Source: UBA7957 sp965224675 (GTDB lineage Bacteria; Pseudomonadota; Gammaproteobacteria; Granulosicoccales; Granulosicoccaceae). From it: a stretch of 64,000 bases of DNA. The stretch covers positions 806,001 to 870,000 of the forward strand of contig CBDDAA010000002.1 in NCBI GenBank assembly GCA_965224675.1, given 5' to 3'. Shown piece after piece: positions 8,268 through 17,037 of the stretch (positions are counted from its first letter, which is position 1; every line of letters starts with the position of its first letter). A model generated the notes under the pieces. The model worked only from the letters and a program-made list of their open reading frames with translations, was not told the DNA's origin and did no database searches. The position numbers and the translations under genes are program-made.

Positions 8268-11102
8268 CTAGGCAATTTTACGGGTTTGATCATAATCCGA
8301 TAAATCCTGATTGATATCAATCGGCGTGTCGTTCGAGCTTAGCTCGTTAAAGGTGAAAAAACTGACTTGTTCCGCAAGCTTGACTGACTGGTTTGCCATC
8401 GAGTCACTGGCCGAGGCAACCTGTTGGACAAGCGTCGCATTTTGTTGTGTCATTTCGTCCATTTTTGTCACAGCTGTATTAACCTGCTGAATTCTTGCAC
8501 TTTGATCTTCTGAGGCTGAGACAATATTGCCGACTATATCGGTTACACTCTTAACCGCGCCAAGTAACTCATCCAAGGTTTTACCTGAGTCATCTACCAG
8601 CTTTACGCCATGGTCGACTTTGCGCACCGTATCTTCGATCAGTTCTTTAATTTCCTTGGCTGCAGTAGCACTGCGAGCCGCTAAATTTCTTACTTCTGAG
8701 GCAACAACCGCAAACCCGCGCCCTTGTTCACCGGCTCTGGCCGCTTCAACAGAGGCATTTAACGCCAATAAATTTGTCTGGAATGCTATTTCGTCAATCA
8801 CGCCTACAATATCGGCAATCTGAAGACTTGATTCATTAATAACCACCATCGCCTTCACCGCCTCTGTCACAACCTGGCTACCTTGCTCTGCCCGTTCCTG
8901 CGCCCGATCGGCCAGTTGATTGGCTTGCCTGGCGTCTTCGGTATTTTGCTTAACTGTCTCAGTCATTTCTTTCATGGATGCAGAAGTTTCGGCCAGATTT
9001 GATGCCTGCTGCTCGGTGCGTGCCGCCAATTGGGAGTTACCCTGAGCAATTTCATGTGATCCTGTTGAAACAGAGTCTGCGCTATTACTTATCTGATTCA
9101 TCACCTCTGTAAAGGAGCCAATCAGTACTTCCAGACCTTTGCCTAATTGCCCGGTTGGATGATCACCCTTAATCATAACGGCATGAGTCAGGTCACCTTG
9201 TGAAGCCGCACTCACCACAGACAATAATGCATCTGTATCACGCTTCAATGATTCCGCCTGCTCCCGCTCACGTTCAACTTGCAATAATTCCTGTTTGTGT
9301 TTCTGCTGCTGAGTGGTTTGTTGTTCAGCTTCCAATCGTCTACGATCTCTTTCCTGATCATCTCTTTCTTTATTGGCGGCTTTTTCAGCCGCCTGCAGAC
9401 GTTCATTCTCAATAGCCTTTTCTCTAAAGACCTCAACAGTTTGAGCAAGCTGACTTAATTCATCATTGCCAACAACCTTGATTTCACAATCAAGATCACC
9501 TTCTGAGAGTTTTTGTAAAACCGTAACAACTGATAAAAGTCGACCGACCAGATAACGCGAAACCTGCAACCAGACGATAAGCACTGTTACGACAAGACTG
9601 GATAATACAACAATTGTTAACCAGATTTTACTTTGTGTTACTGTACTTGAAGACTCTTGTGATGCGGCATCGACAGCCTGTTTACTGGATTCGACTTGTC
9701 GATTAATAGTATCCAGAATACCGACTAGTAAATCATTCTGAGCGGCTAACACAGCATGAGTGTCATCCAGCGCTGACAACGTCTGTTTTTTCTGTTCAAA
9801 GACGCTTTCATTGCCGCGCCCAAATGACAAGAGTGTATTGATGTCAGTGATCAGGGTCTCACCCTCGGCCAATGAATTGATTGTTTCCTTGGTATCATTA
9901 ATTGTCGCTTCAACAGCTTCATAGCGCTCCGCCAAGGGTTGGATTAATTCAACTGAATCGACTTGATATACCTCAGATAAAATGCCAAAAACAACATTGC
10001 TATTCGCTCTTGTCTCCAGCAATTGACGCAATGTATCAATTCCTGAAAACATGAGCTGGGGTACTGTCTCGCGGGTATTTTTCTTGATAACATTGGTTGC
10101 TTCAATCAGTTCATGAAAAATGTTATCTGAAAGCTCGGTCAGACTGTTATTTAAACGCTCATGGCGGGAAAAGCTATCGGTCAGCATTTTAGTTGATGGT
10201 TGTGGAATCTTAAAAGGAGAGACCGAATAAGCCTCAATTTCTTTTATTCGTTGTTGAAAAACATTTTTTTCATTGCCGGCAATGGCAAGCATATTATTGA
10301 TTGTCAGCGTAAGAAATTCGTCCTCATGGCGCTCTTCCAGCAGAGTGAGATATTTATTGATGGAGCTTAGCAAGGGTTTCGTACGCGCCGCCAGATTTTC
10401 TATTGCCTTGACATCGTCTGACTCAGATACAATAGTAAGATTAATCAGCAAACTGTTTATATCGGATTTCAAATAGAGGGAAGAGGTTAAATCCTGCAAA
10501 GAGGTCTTCGCCATAAATTCAAGCATATAGGCACTCTTATCAGCTGTCTCTTCAGTGCTGATCATCAAATCAAAGTTGGTGTCATCAATCGTTGTGCTAA
10601 TGAGTGAGTCCAATGCTGATTGCGTTTCGCTTAAACGCTTCATCGTATTGGCAAGTTGTTTGGATTTTGATATTCTGCTACGAGTGGATTTATCCAGCTC
10701 GTCGATACCGGAATCCAGTTTTTTCATCCTACCAAGCAGCTCAGAACTATTATCCAATTGTTTGCCCAGCACGATCATTTCTTTCATTCGCTCGTGTAAA
10801 TCGTTAAGTATTTGATCATGCTCAGCATCAGTATGTATTGTTGTGAGTAAAGGCATGGATGATTCCAGCGCATCACTGCGCTGGGCCAGCCTCATCGCTG
10901 CAGCCATACTTGGCACACTATGTTTGGTAATCTGATCAACCGATTTTTCTATCTGATTGATAGAATAAAAACCGATGGCAGTGGCAGCAATTGTAGTCAG
11001 GGCCACAGCTGCAAATGACAGTAACAGTTTTGCCCTTACACCCAATCTGAAAGAACTCGAATTGGCTTTAGAAGTGATATTCCCTGATCCTGTAAGATGC
11101 AT
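8268..11102 (-). CDS. Large methyl-accepting chemotaxis protein with TorS-like helical periplasmic domain
   Basis: Membrane segments near residues 25-50 and 505-530 bracket a periplasmic domain of about 450 residues. This region is long, all-helical in character, and contains the SVPSMAAAMRLAQRS pattern resembling the TorS sensor domain, which in TorS docks a periplasmic binding protein. HAMP and a coiled, Glu/Arg/Gln-rich stretch follow, then the signalling domain with the same hairpin tip as the Aer-like receptor (IDEIAFQTNLLALNASVEA). I chose ATG 11102 because AGGGA lies 7-8 bases upstream; a longer in-frame start at 11156 has no such site. The gene directly upstream encodes a Liv-type binding protein, so the two probably sense a ligand together. 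Confidence 0.88.
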   Translation of the reverse strand: MHLTGSGNITSKANSSSFRLGVRAKLLLSFAAVALTTIAATAIGFYSINQIEKSVDQITKHSVPSMAAAMRLAQRSDALESSMPLLTTIHTDAEHDQILNDLHERMKEMIVLGKQLDNSSELLGRMKKLDSGIDELDKSTRSRISKSKQLANTMKRLSETQSALDSLISTTIDDTNFDLMISTEETADKSAYMLEFMAKTSLQDLTSSLYLKSDINSLLINLTIVSESDDVKAIENLAARTKPLLSSINKYLTLLEERHEDEFLTLTINNMLAIAGNEKNVFQQRIKEIEAYSVSPFKIPQPSTKMLTDSFSRHERLNNSLTELSDNIFHELIEATNVIKKNTRETVPQLMFSGIDTLRQLLETRANSNVVFGILSEVYQVDSVELIQPLAERYEAVEATINDTKETINSLAEGETLITDINTLLSFGRGNESVFEQKKQTLSALDDTHAVLAAQNDLLVGILDTINRQVESSKQAVDAASQESSSTVTQSKIWLTIVVLSSLVVTVLIVWLQVSRYLVGRLLSVVTVLQKLSEGDLDCEIKVVGNDELSQLAQTVEVFREKAIENERLQAAEKAANKERDDQERDRRRLEAEQQTTQQQKHKQELLQVEREREQAESLKRDTDALLSVVSAASQGDLTHAVMIKGDHPTGQLGKGLEVLIGSFTEVMNQISNSADSVSTGSHEIAQGNSQLAARTEQQASNLAETSASMKEMTETVKQNTEDARQANQLADRAQERAEQGSQVVTEAVKAMVVINESSLQIADIVGVIDEIAFQTNLLALNASVEAARAGEQGRGFAVVASEVRNLAARSATAAKEIKELIEDTVRKVDHGVKLVDDSGKTLDELLGAVKSVTDIVGNIVSASEDQSARIQQVNTAVTKMDEMTQQNATLVQQVASASDSMANQSVKLAEQVSFFTFNELSSNDTPIDINQDLSDYDQTRKIA

Positions 11103-11183
11103 AATTATTCCCTGAGAAAGCTTATTGCTCAATTTGTATGGCATGAATAAGCCCATGCCATACTGATTTCCATAAAAGAATCG

Positions 11184-12344
11184 CTATAGCTTATCGACGT
11201 ACTTAAAAGTACCATCCGACTGTATAACGGATAAATAGACCTTATCCATTCCCTGATTATCTGATTGCCCATATTCAAGCACGACACCGCCCAGATCAAA
11301 GTTACCTGTTTTGGCAATACTTGAAATCAACGCCGCACGATTAGGTGTACCACTTTGTTGAGACAGTGCCTTAACCATAAGACGCCCTACCATATAACCT
11401 TCAAGTGATATAAAACCCATTGCAGCATTGGAGTCCACTGATTTAAGTGCTGCTTGATAAGCCGCGATTAAGGGTATAGATGTATCCTCTGGCATAGGTA
11501 CAACTTGGGTAATGACAACATCTTTTCCAGCCTTACCGAGTTCATTAGCCAAGGCTTTACTGCCAACGAATGAAATAGTAACGAATGTGCTATTTAGTTT
11601 TAGTTTTTTGGCAAGTTTTATAAACGCGGCAATTGGTTTGTAGGCACCTACCATTACCACCGCATCTGGCCGGGATTTACGAATCGTTAACAGTGCTGAT
11701 TTAACCGCTGTCGTATTTCTTTCGTAGGTTCCTTTTGCCACCAGTTCTTTCCCACGCGCCTTCATGGCTTTTTCAACACCGGATAATCCAACACGCCCAA
11801 ACGAGTCGTCCTGATATAAAATAGCGATGCGTTTGGCGCCTACATCTTCGGTCAGATGTTTTATCCAGGCTTCCGTCTCCTGATCATAACTTGCACGAAC
11901 ATTGATAACATTGCTATTAATAGGATCACGTAAAAAACCAGCCCCGGTAAAAGGCCCGATAAAGGGCACACCGGCCTTTTTCGCAATAGGGTGTGCAGCC
12001 TTTGATGTAGGTGTACCGACGGCACCGATGAGCGCGAATACTTGATCGTCTTCAATCAGCTTACGCGTATTGCTTATTGCTTTTCCTGGCTCATATCCAT
12101 CATCATAAGTAATTAGCTCAATTTTCCTGCCATTAATGCCGCCTTTATTATTAACTTCTGCGAATGCGGCTTTTAATCCCAAACGCATGTTCAAGCCTAA
12201 TGCAGATGCAGGGCCTTCGAAGGCGGCAGATTGCCCAAGAATAATTTTTTCGGGAGTTATGCCTGGTTCAGCGAACAGTGAAGTCGAGATAATCAGGCTG
12301 GTGGCAACGATACCACGTGCGAATTTTCGATATTGTACATACAT
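11184..12344 (-). CDS. Periplasmic ligand-binding protein of the branched-chain amino acid type (Peripla_BP_6), likely receptor partner
   Basis: A 386-residue protein with a signal peptide (hydrophobic core IVATSLIISTSLFA, cleavage near AEPG). The mature part is a Leu/Ile/Val-binding-protein fold: GQSAAFEGPASALG near the start, GRKIELITYDDGYEP, then a second lobe with RIAILYQDDSFGRVG. No transporter ATPase or permease lies next to it. Instead it is 81 bp upstream of a TorS-like chemoreceptor and behind a FliA-type promoter. This suggests it presents a ligand to the receptor and does not feed a transporter. The ligand cannot be read from the sequence. Confidence 0.9.
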   Translation of the reverse strand: MYVQYRKFARGIVATSLIISTSLFAEPGITPEKIILGQSAAFEGPASALGLNMRLGLKAAFAEVNNKGGINGRKIELITYDDGYEPGKAISNTRKLIEDDQVFALIGAVGTPTSKAAHPIAKKAGVPFIGPFTGAGFLRDPINSNVINVRASYDQETEAWIKHLTEDVGAKRIAILYQDDSFGRVGLSGVEKAMKARGKELVAKGTYERNTTAVKSALLTIRKSRPDAVVMVGAYKPIAAFIKLAKKLKLNSTFVTISFVGSKALANELGKAGKDVVITQVVPMPEDTSIPLIAAYQAALKSVDSNAAMGFISLEGYMVGRLMVKALSQQSGTPNRAALISSIAKTGNFDLGGVVLEYGQSDNQGMDKVYLSVIQSDGTFKYVDKL

Positions 12345-12404
12345 AAGTATCAGTCCTTTGTTACATGAGTATACACAGGCAGAATTGCCTAATTTGTATG
12401 TCAG

Positions 12405-12432
12405 TTAACGGCAGGAATGTGATCTAACTTTA
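12405..12432 (-). promoter_or_regulatory. Probable sigma28 (FliA) promoter of the binding protein-chemoreceptor pair
   Basis: On the - strand the sequence reads TAAAGTTA, 12 bases, then GCCGTTAA. The flagellar sigma28 consensus is TAAAGTTT-N11-GCCGATAA, so each box differs by one base and the spacer by one. It lies about 60 bases before the start of the binding protein gene. This would place the binding protein and receptor under flagellar/chemotaxis control. Confidence 0.7.
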
Positions 12433-12506
12433 CTTCTGACAATAAAAATATGAATGCACTTTTTTGCTTTATTTAAAAATCGCACTGACCCATCTTATTT
12501 ACTCTA

Positions 12507-13454
12507 TTAAAGCAGATAAGACTCAAGCGTATCAGAGAGTTCTTTCGGTTGTAGTTTGGGAACATAGGAATCCGCCCCACAGTTGGCACCTAAACGCTGG
12601 TTACTTTCCGATGACAATGAAGTATGAATAATTACGGGTATTCCAGTAAATCGTTTGTCTTTCTTAATCATTTTTGTAAGCATAAAACCATCCATACCTG
12701 GCATCTCCACATCCGTTATGATGACTTGGATGTGCGATTTAAGCGGTTGATTTTTTTTTGCCGCTTCATCGGCAATGTCAGAAAGCTTGTCCCAGGCTTT
12801 TTTTCCATCTGTTGTAACAATTGTATTAGCGCCCATGCGCTGGAGAATAGACTTTAACTGTCGGCGTGCAACTGCAGAATCGTCAGTATAAAATACTGTC
12901 TTCCCCTTAAGGGTTCCTTCACTGGCCATATCAATGGTAGTGCCTTTTTTCTCTTCTATCGGTCCAAGAACATCCGCCAGGATTTTTTCCACATCCAGAA
13001 TAAGCAGCATACGCTTGTCTTCCAGTTGACTTATTCCGGTAATAACATTTGAATCGATACCACTGATTATTTCTGGAGGCTGCACGATGTCTGACCAGGC
13101 CAGCTGTGCAATATTATCAACGTTGTGAATGAGAAATCCCTGTGTACTGCTATTGTACTCGGTAAGAATCAGAATATTCGGTGATACAGAGGGTTCAATA
13201 CCACAGTAACCGATCAGATCAATAACCGGCACGGAAACCCCCCTGATATTTGCCATACCCTTCATATATTTGGGCGACATGGGCACATCCAACAGAGGTG
13301 GAACGGTAAGTAGTTCTTTGACTTTAAAGACATTGACCGCAAAGAGGTCGTTTTTTTTGTTATCACGTTGTTCGAGGCTAAACATTAATACTTCGAGCCG
13401 GTTGGTACCCGCCAGATTAGCCCGTTCATCGATTTCCCGCATCATGTCATTCAT
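12507..13454 (-). CDS. cheV: Chemotaxis coupling protein CheV (CheW-receiver fusion)
   Basis: The 315-residue protein joins an N-terminal CheW domain (FAVNVFKVKELL, GMANIRGVSVPVIDL) to a C-terminal receiver domain with acidic pocket YTDDSAV, phospho-acceptor in ITDVEMPGMDG, and the conserved Lys in SYVPKLQP. CheV couples receptors to CheA and acts as a phosphate-tunable adaptor. It is the first gene of the - strand run cheV, binding protein, receptor; the 162-bp gap after it contains the separate FliA-like promoter. An AGGGAAGAG ribosome site precedes the start. Confidence 0.95.
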   Translation of the reverse strand: MNDMMREIDERANLAGTNRLEVLMFSLEQRDNKKNDLFAVNVFKVKELLTVPPLLDVPMSPKYMKGMANIRGVSVPVIDLIGYCGIEPSVSPNILILTEYNSSTQGFLIHNVDNIAQLAWSDIVQPPEIISGIDSNVITGISQLEDKRMLLILDVEKILADVLGPIEEKKGTTIDMASEGTLKGKTVFYTDDSAVARRQLKSILQRMGANTIVTTDGKKAWDKLSDIADEAAKKNQPLKSHIQVIITDVEMPGMDGFMLTKMIKKDKRFTGIPVIIHTSLSSESNQRLGANCGADSYVPKLQPKELSDTLESYLL

Positions 13455-13800
13455 AATGTTCTCTTCCCTGTGAGATTTGAGGTTCCATAGCGGTCCCTGC
13501 TTTTGACCCGGCTACTAAACTGTAACTATAGGCTCATAAAAACCTGCAAATATCCTGCCGCCTAAAAAAACGTCTTCTAATGTCATCTAGACTTTCATCG
13601 ACTTTCAGAACACTATCTTCAGTCTGGTTTTATATTTTCCGGGTTGCATTGCAAGAGGAATTGATCAAATTCTGGATTCCTCAGACGAATAGTGAAAAAT
13701 CCGACCCTTGCTGATTGACGTGATCGGATATAATAATTGATCTACACGCCGTGCGTTTGCTCTACTATCATTTGAAGAACAATTAACCGGATACTTTTAT
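13455..13800. other. Divergent intergenic region between cheV and the phosphofructokinase gene
   Basis: No open frame with coding character was found in these 346 bases. It must hold the promoters of both genes. The only good-looking element is the candidate promoter at 13708-13734. I looked for a sigma28 promoter on the cheV side and did not find a convincing one. Confidence 0.5.
13708..13734 (+). promoter_or_regulatory. Candidate sigma70 promoter for phosphofructokinase
   Basis: A perfect TATAAT (13729-13734) has TTGCTG (13708-13713) upstream with a short 15-base spacer. It lies about 66 bases before the start codon. A TTGACG closer by is only 8 bases from the -10 and cannot serve. Moderate support only. 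Confidence 0.4.
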
Positions 13801-14922
13801 ATGGCTCAACATATCGGAATACTCACCGCAGGTGGAGACAGCCCCGGGCTTAATGCGGCTATTCGCGGCGTTGGAAAAGCCGCCCAAGATCACTATGGCA
13901 TGCAGGTTATTGGTTTCAAAGATGGGTTTCGCGGTCTGGTTGAGCGCCGCACCATGCGGCTCGACAGTAACGCGTTCTCAGGTATATTAACGGTTGGTGG
14001 CACCATCCTTGGAACCAGCCGGGAAAAGCCGCACAGAATGTTAGTGGGTGGCAAAGTCATGGACATGACCGATACTATTGTCGAGAATTATCAGGCTGAG
14101 CATCTTGATGCTTTAATATGCCTCGGTGGCGGCGGAACACAAAAAAACGCGTTGAGGCTGATGCAACGTGGACTAAACGTTATTACGCTACCCAAGACCA
14201 TTGATAATGATGTGGCTATGACCGATGTTACCTTTGGCTTTGATACCGCTCTGGGAATTGCCACAGATGCTATCGATCGATTACATAGTACTGCGCACAG
14301 CCATCACCGAATCATAGTTGTTGAGATTATGGGCCACAGAGCCGGTTGGCTGGCTCTGGGCGCAGGCATTGCAGGCGGTGCCGATGTAATTTTGATACCC
14401 GAGATCCCCTATCAAGTGGAATCTATAGCTGAGGCTATTCGTGGGCGAGTACGTAGTGGCAAGCCCTTCAGTATCGTGGCAGTTGCAGAAGGTGCCATGT
14501 CGGTAAATCACGCGACACTTCTTACAGCAGCGGAATCGAAAAAATTAAATCCAGCCGATAAGGATGAAAAAAAAGACGCCAAAGCTGCGCTTTCAGAACT
14601 AGAAAAATCGCATTCTGATCGTACTTATAGATTGGCCCAGGAACTAGAGGTACTTACCGGCCTCGAGTCCCGCATCACAACACTTGGTCACTTGCAACGT
14701 GGTGGCACCCCATCAGCAGCTGACCGTCTGCTCGCCACCCGCCTTGGTACGGCGTGTGCGGATTACCTGAATGATGGACATTATGGTGTAATGGTCGCTT
14801 CACGTGGCGAAGGCACCGCAGCTGTTGCGCTTGAGGAAGTGGCCGGGAAAAAGAAGCTCATCCCGCATGAGCACCCATGGATAGCTAGCGCACGACATGT
14901 GGGAACAAGCCTTGGTGACTAG
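13801..14922 (+). CDS. 6-phosphofructokinase (phosphoryl donor uncertain, ATP or PPi)
   Basis: The 373 residues follow the PfkA fold: GILTAGGDSPGLNAAIRG at the start, the PKTIDND active-site motif (K132, D135, D137), VEIMGHRAGWLA, and the effector/sugar-binding AEGA region. It phosphorylates fructose 6-phosphate in glycolysis. Lys132 replaces the Gly of classic ATP enzymes and is typical of PPi-dependent and related long-type enzymes, while the position equivalent to E. coli Gly104 remains Gly (G112), typical of ATP enzymes. The GGDG motif is GGGG, with Gly111 in place of the Asp that helps bind magnesium. Donor choice therefore cannot be decided here. The neighbour on - is convergent. Confidence 0.88.
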   Translation: MAQHIGILTAGGDSPGLNAAIRGVGKAAQDHYGMQVIGFKDGFRGLVERRTMRLDSNAFSGILTVGGTILGTSREKPHRMLVGGKVMDMTDTIVENYQAEHLDALICLGGGGTQKNALRLMQRGLNVITLPKTIDNDVAMTDVTFGFDTALGIATDAIDRLHSTAHSHHRIIVVEIMGHRAGWLALGAGIAGGADVILIPEIPYQVESIAEAIRGRVRSGKPFSIVAVAEGAMSVNHATLLTAAESKKLNPADKDEKKDAKAALSELEKSHSDRTYRLAQELEVLTGLESRITTLGHLQRGGTPSAADRLLATRLGTACADYLNDGHYGVMVASRGEGTAAVALEEVAGKKKLIPHEHPWIASARHVGTSLGD

Positions 14923-14967
14923 TGTATTGCCGATAGAGGCAATCTCAACATTAATCACAACGAAGGA

Positions 14968-16608
14968 TTAAATGGGACACACCAGATTGCCTAACTTTTC
15001 CGTTAGCTTCATATTTTCAGAATAATCCACAGGCACATCAACAATCACAACGGTATTGTCGGCAAAGGCGGCTTGCAGTGTTGGAATCAGATCATCCGCG
15101 CTTTCAACTCTGTAGCCTTTAGCACCAAACGCCTCCGCATACTTCACAAAGTCCGGATTCGTAAAAGAAATATTGCTTTCACGCCCGAAGTGTCGCATTT
15201 GATGCCACTTTATCAAGCCATATTGGCTGTCATGCCAGATCATTATTACAATGGCAATATTATGCCGAAGGGCCGTTTCAATCTCCTGGGAATTCATCAT
15301 AAATCCAGCGTCACCCGTTATAGTCATCACATTTTTTTCAGGATGTACCATTTTTGCTGCAATTGCTCCCGGAACACCTATACCCATAGAAGCAAAACCA
15401 TTTGAAATAATACAGGTATTGGGTTGTTCGCATCGATAAAGGCGGGCGATCCACATCTTGTGTGCACCAACATCAGAAATTAAAATATCACTACCTGCCA
15501 GAACTTTACGAACATCAGATAAAATCCTTTGCGGCTTGACTGGAAAACCCGAATCGGCTGCATAGTCGTCCAGCTCTGCCTTTATCATCTCCCTTAAAGT
15601 AGAGGTTCTGGTTTCATTGTGCGGAGTCGTTAGTGCTGCAATCCGGTCCAGTGAGGGTCCGATCTCACCCAAAACACCCGCTGCAAGCATATAATGTTTA
15701 TCAACCTCGGCGTATTGTTCATCGATATGAATAATTTTTTTATCTGCCGTTGGATGCCATAGATGAGGGTGGTATTCAACCATATCAAATCCAACACAAA
15801 TAATAACGTCAGCGCGATCAAAACCACAGGCAACATAATCATGCGCCTGCAAACCGACCGACCCTAAGCTGAGCGGGTGAGAAAATGGAATACAACCTTT
15901 TGCCATAAATGTTTGAGCGACAGGAATATTAAGCTTTTCAGCGAAATCAATAAGCCGCTCATGCGCCCGTCCCCTGACAACACCGTTGCCTGCCATGATG
16001 ATAGGCATTTTCGCCGCCGAGATCATGGCTGCCGCTTGTTCTATCTTTTCTTGAGGTGCTGTGGGTGGAAACGGTGACTGAACATCTAATGGCAGACAAG
16101 AAGCATCAACGACTGCACCTGCAATATTCTCAGGAAAACTAATGAAAGAGCCGCCCGGTTTTTCAGCTTCGGCATCTTTGAAGGCTTTGCGAACAATCTC
16201 CGGGACAATGTCAGGCTCGAGTATTTCGGTGCTGTATTTTGAAACTGGTCTAAATAAACTCACCAGATCCAGTACCTGATGGCTTTCCTTGTGCATGCGT
16301 GTTGTCGCACCTTGCCCGGCAATGGCCACTATCGGCGCCCGATCCATATTGGCGTCGGCAAAGCCGGTAATCAGGTTAGTAGCCCCAGGCCCCAGGGTTG
16401 CCAGACACACCCCGGCTTTACCCGTTAGTCGTCCGTAGACGTCTGCCATAAATGCAGCGCCTTGCTCATGACGCACAGTAATAAATTTGATCGAGCTATC
16501 TAACAGTGCATCCATGACGGCAATATTTTCTTCTCCCGGAATACCGAAAATATATTCGACGTGTTCATTCTCCAGGCATTTTATAAAGAGCTTTGCGGCT
16601 GTTTGCAT
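14968..16608 (-). CDS. Acetolactate synthase, catabolic AlsS/BudB-like type
   Basis: A thiamine-diphosphate enzyme of 546 residues. It shows YIFGIPGEENI near the N-terminus, the catalytic Glu in VRHEQGAAFMAD, and the C-terminal ThDP-magnesium motif beginning GDAGFMMNSQE. These fit acetolactate synthase of the AlsS/BudB type, which condenses two pyruvates to acetolactate. A small regulatory subunit (ilvN) and an acetolactate decarboxylase (alsD) are both absent next to it, so fermentation to acetoin cannot be claimed from context. AAGGA lies about 9 bases upstream of ATG. A different ThDP enzyme of the same superfamily is possible but less likely. Confidence 0.85.
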   Translation of the reverse strand: MQTAAKLFIKCLENEHVEYIFGIPGEENIAVMDALLDSSIKFITVRHEQGAAFMADVYGRLTGKAGVCLATLGPGATNLITGFADANMDRAPIVAIAGQGATTRMHKESHQVLDLVSLFRPVSKYSTEILEPDIVPEIVRKAFKDAEAEKPGGSFISFPENIAGAVVDASCLPLDVQSPFPPTAPQEKIEQAAAMISAAKMPIIMAGNGVVRGRAHERLIDFAEKLNIPVAQTFMAKGCIPFSHPLSLGSVGLQAHDYVACGFDRADVIICVGFDMVEYHPHLWHPTADKKIIHIDEQYAEVDKHYMLAAGVLGEIGPSLDRIAALTTPHNETRTSTLREMIKAELDDYAADSGFPVKPQRILSDVRKVLAGSDILISDVGAHKMWIARLYRCEQPNTCIISNGFASMGIGVPGAIAAKMVHPEKNVMTITGDAGFMMNSQEIETALRHNIAIVIMIWHDSQYGLIKWHQMRHFGRESNISFTNPDFVKYAEAFGAKGYRVESADDLIPTLQAAFADNTVVIVDVPVDYSENMKLTEKLGNLVCPI

Positions 16609-16814
16609 TTTTTGTGTCCTTGTTATGAATTGCTGTCAGTAAAAATATAATACAGCAATACTCGCTGATACAAACACTGAGATAAGTGCCCATCGCTATG
16701 GTTCAAATTAATTCGATTATAAATATCAGTGCCAATAGCGTTAAATTGGTATGTGTTTTATACGAAGTACATTCCTGTACTATGCCCACTTAAGCAATCT
16801 TGCATACTAAAGCT

Positions 16815-16839
16815 ATTTGAAAATCTGGATTTTTCAAAT
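16815..16839. repeat. Near-perfect palindrome in a divergent promoter region
   Basis: ATTTGAAAATC, two bases, then GATTTTTCAAAT: 11 complementary pairs with a single extra T on the right arm. There is no following T-run on either strand, so an operator for a dimeric regulator is a better guess than a terminator. Confidence 0.45.
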
Positions 16840-17001
16840 AACCAACTATTGCTGTGGCAAGAAGTGTGCTAGAAGTGTTCGTAAGTGTAACGTCCTATAT
16901 TAGTAGCCCATTTATATAGAACACTACACTAGGTTTATGGACAATCACCGAGTAATATACCAGAATCCATGACTTCACGTCAGTGGTCAATATCCAGAAA
17001 A

Positions 17002-17010
17002 TGGTATAAT
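17002..17010 (+). promoter_or_regulatory. Extended -10 promoter before the glutamate synthase-like gene
   Basis: TGGTATAAT is a TGn-extended, perfect -10 box, which can work with a poor -35. Transcription would begin near 17017, just before an AGGAG ribosome site (17023-17027) and ATG 17038. If real, it rules out the longer in-frame start at 16969. Confidence 0.5.
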
Positions 17011-17037
17011 GACACCAAAAACAGGAGCTTTATTCCA

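Larger units (their letters stand above)
16609..17037. other. Divergent intergenic region between acetolactate synthase and the glutamate synthase-like gene
   Basis: About 430 A+T-rich bases with no credible gene. It contains an imperfect palindrome (16815-16839) and an extended -10 promoter (17002-17010), described separately. The rest shows nothing I can name. Confidence 0.5.

Noticed and set aside
13455..13600. Search for a sigma28 promoter before cheV
   Set aside because: A GCCGGGTC-like box has no TAAA at the right distance.
14926..14943. 6-bp hairpin ATTGCC/GGCAAT after phosphofructokinase
   Set aside because: Short, no T-run; could be chance.
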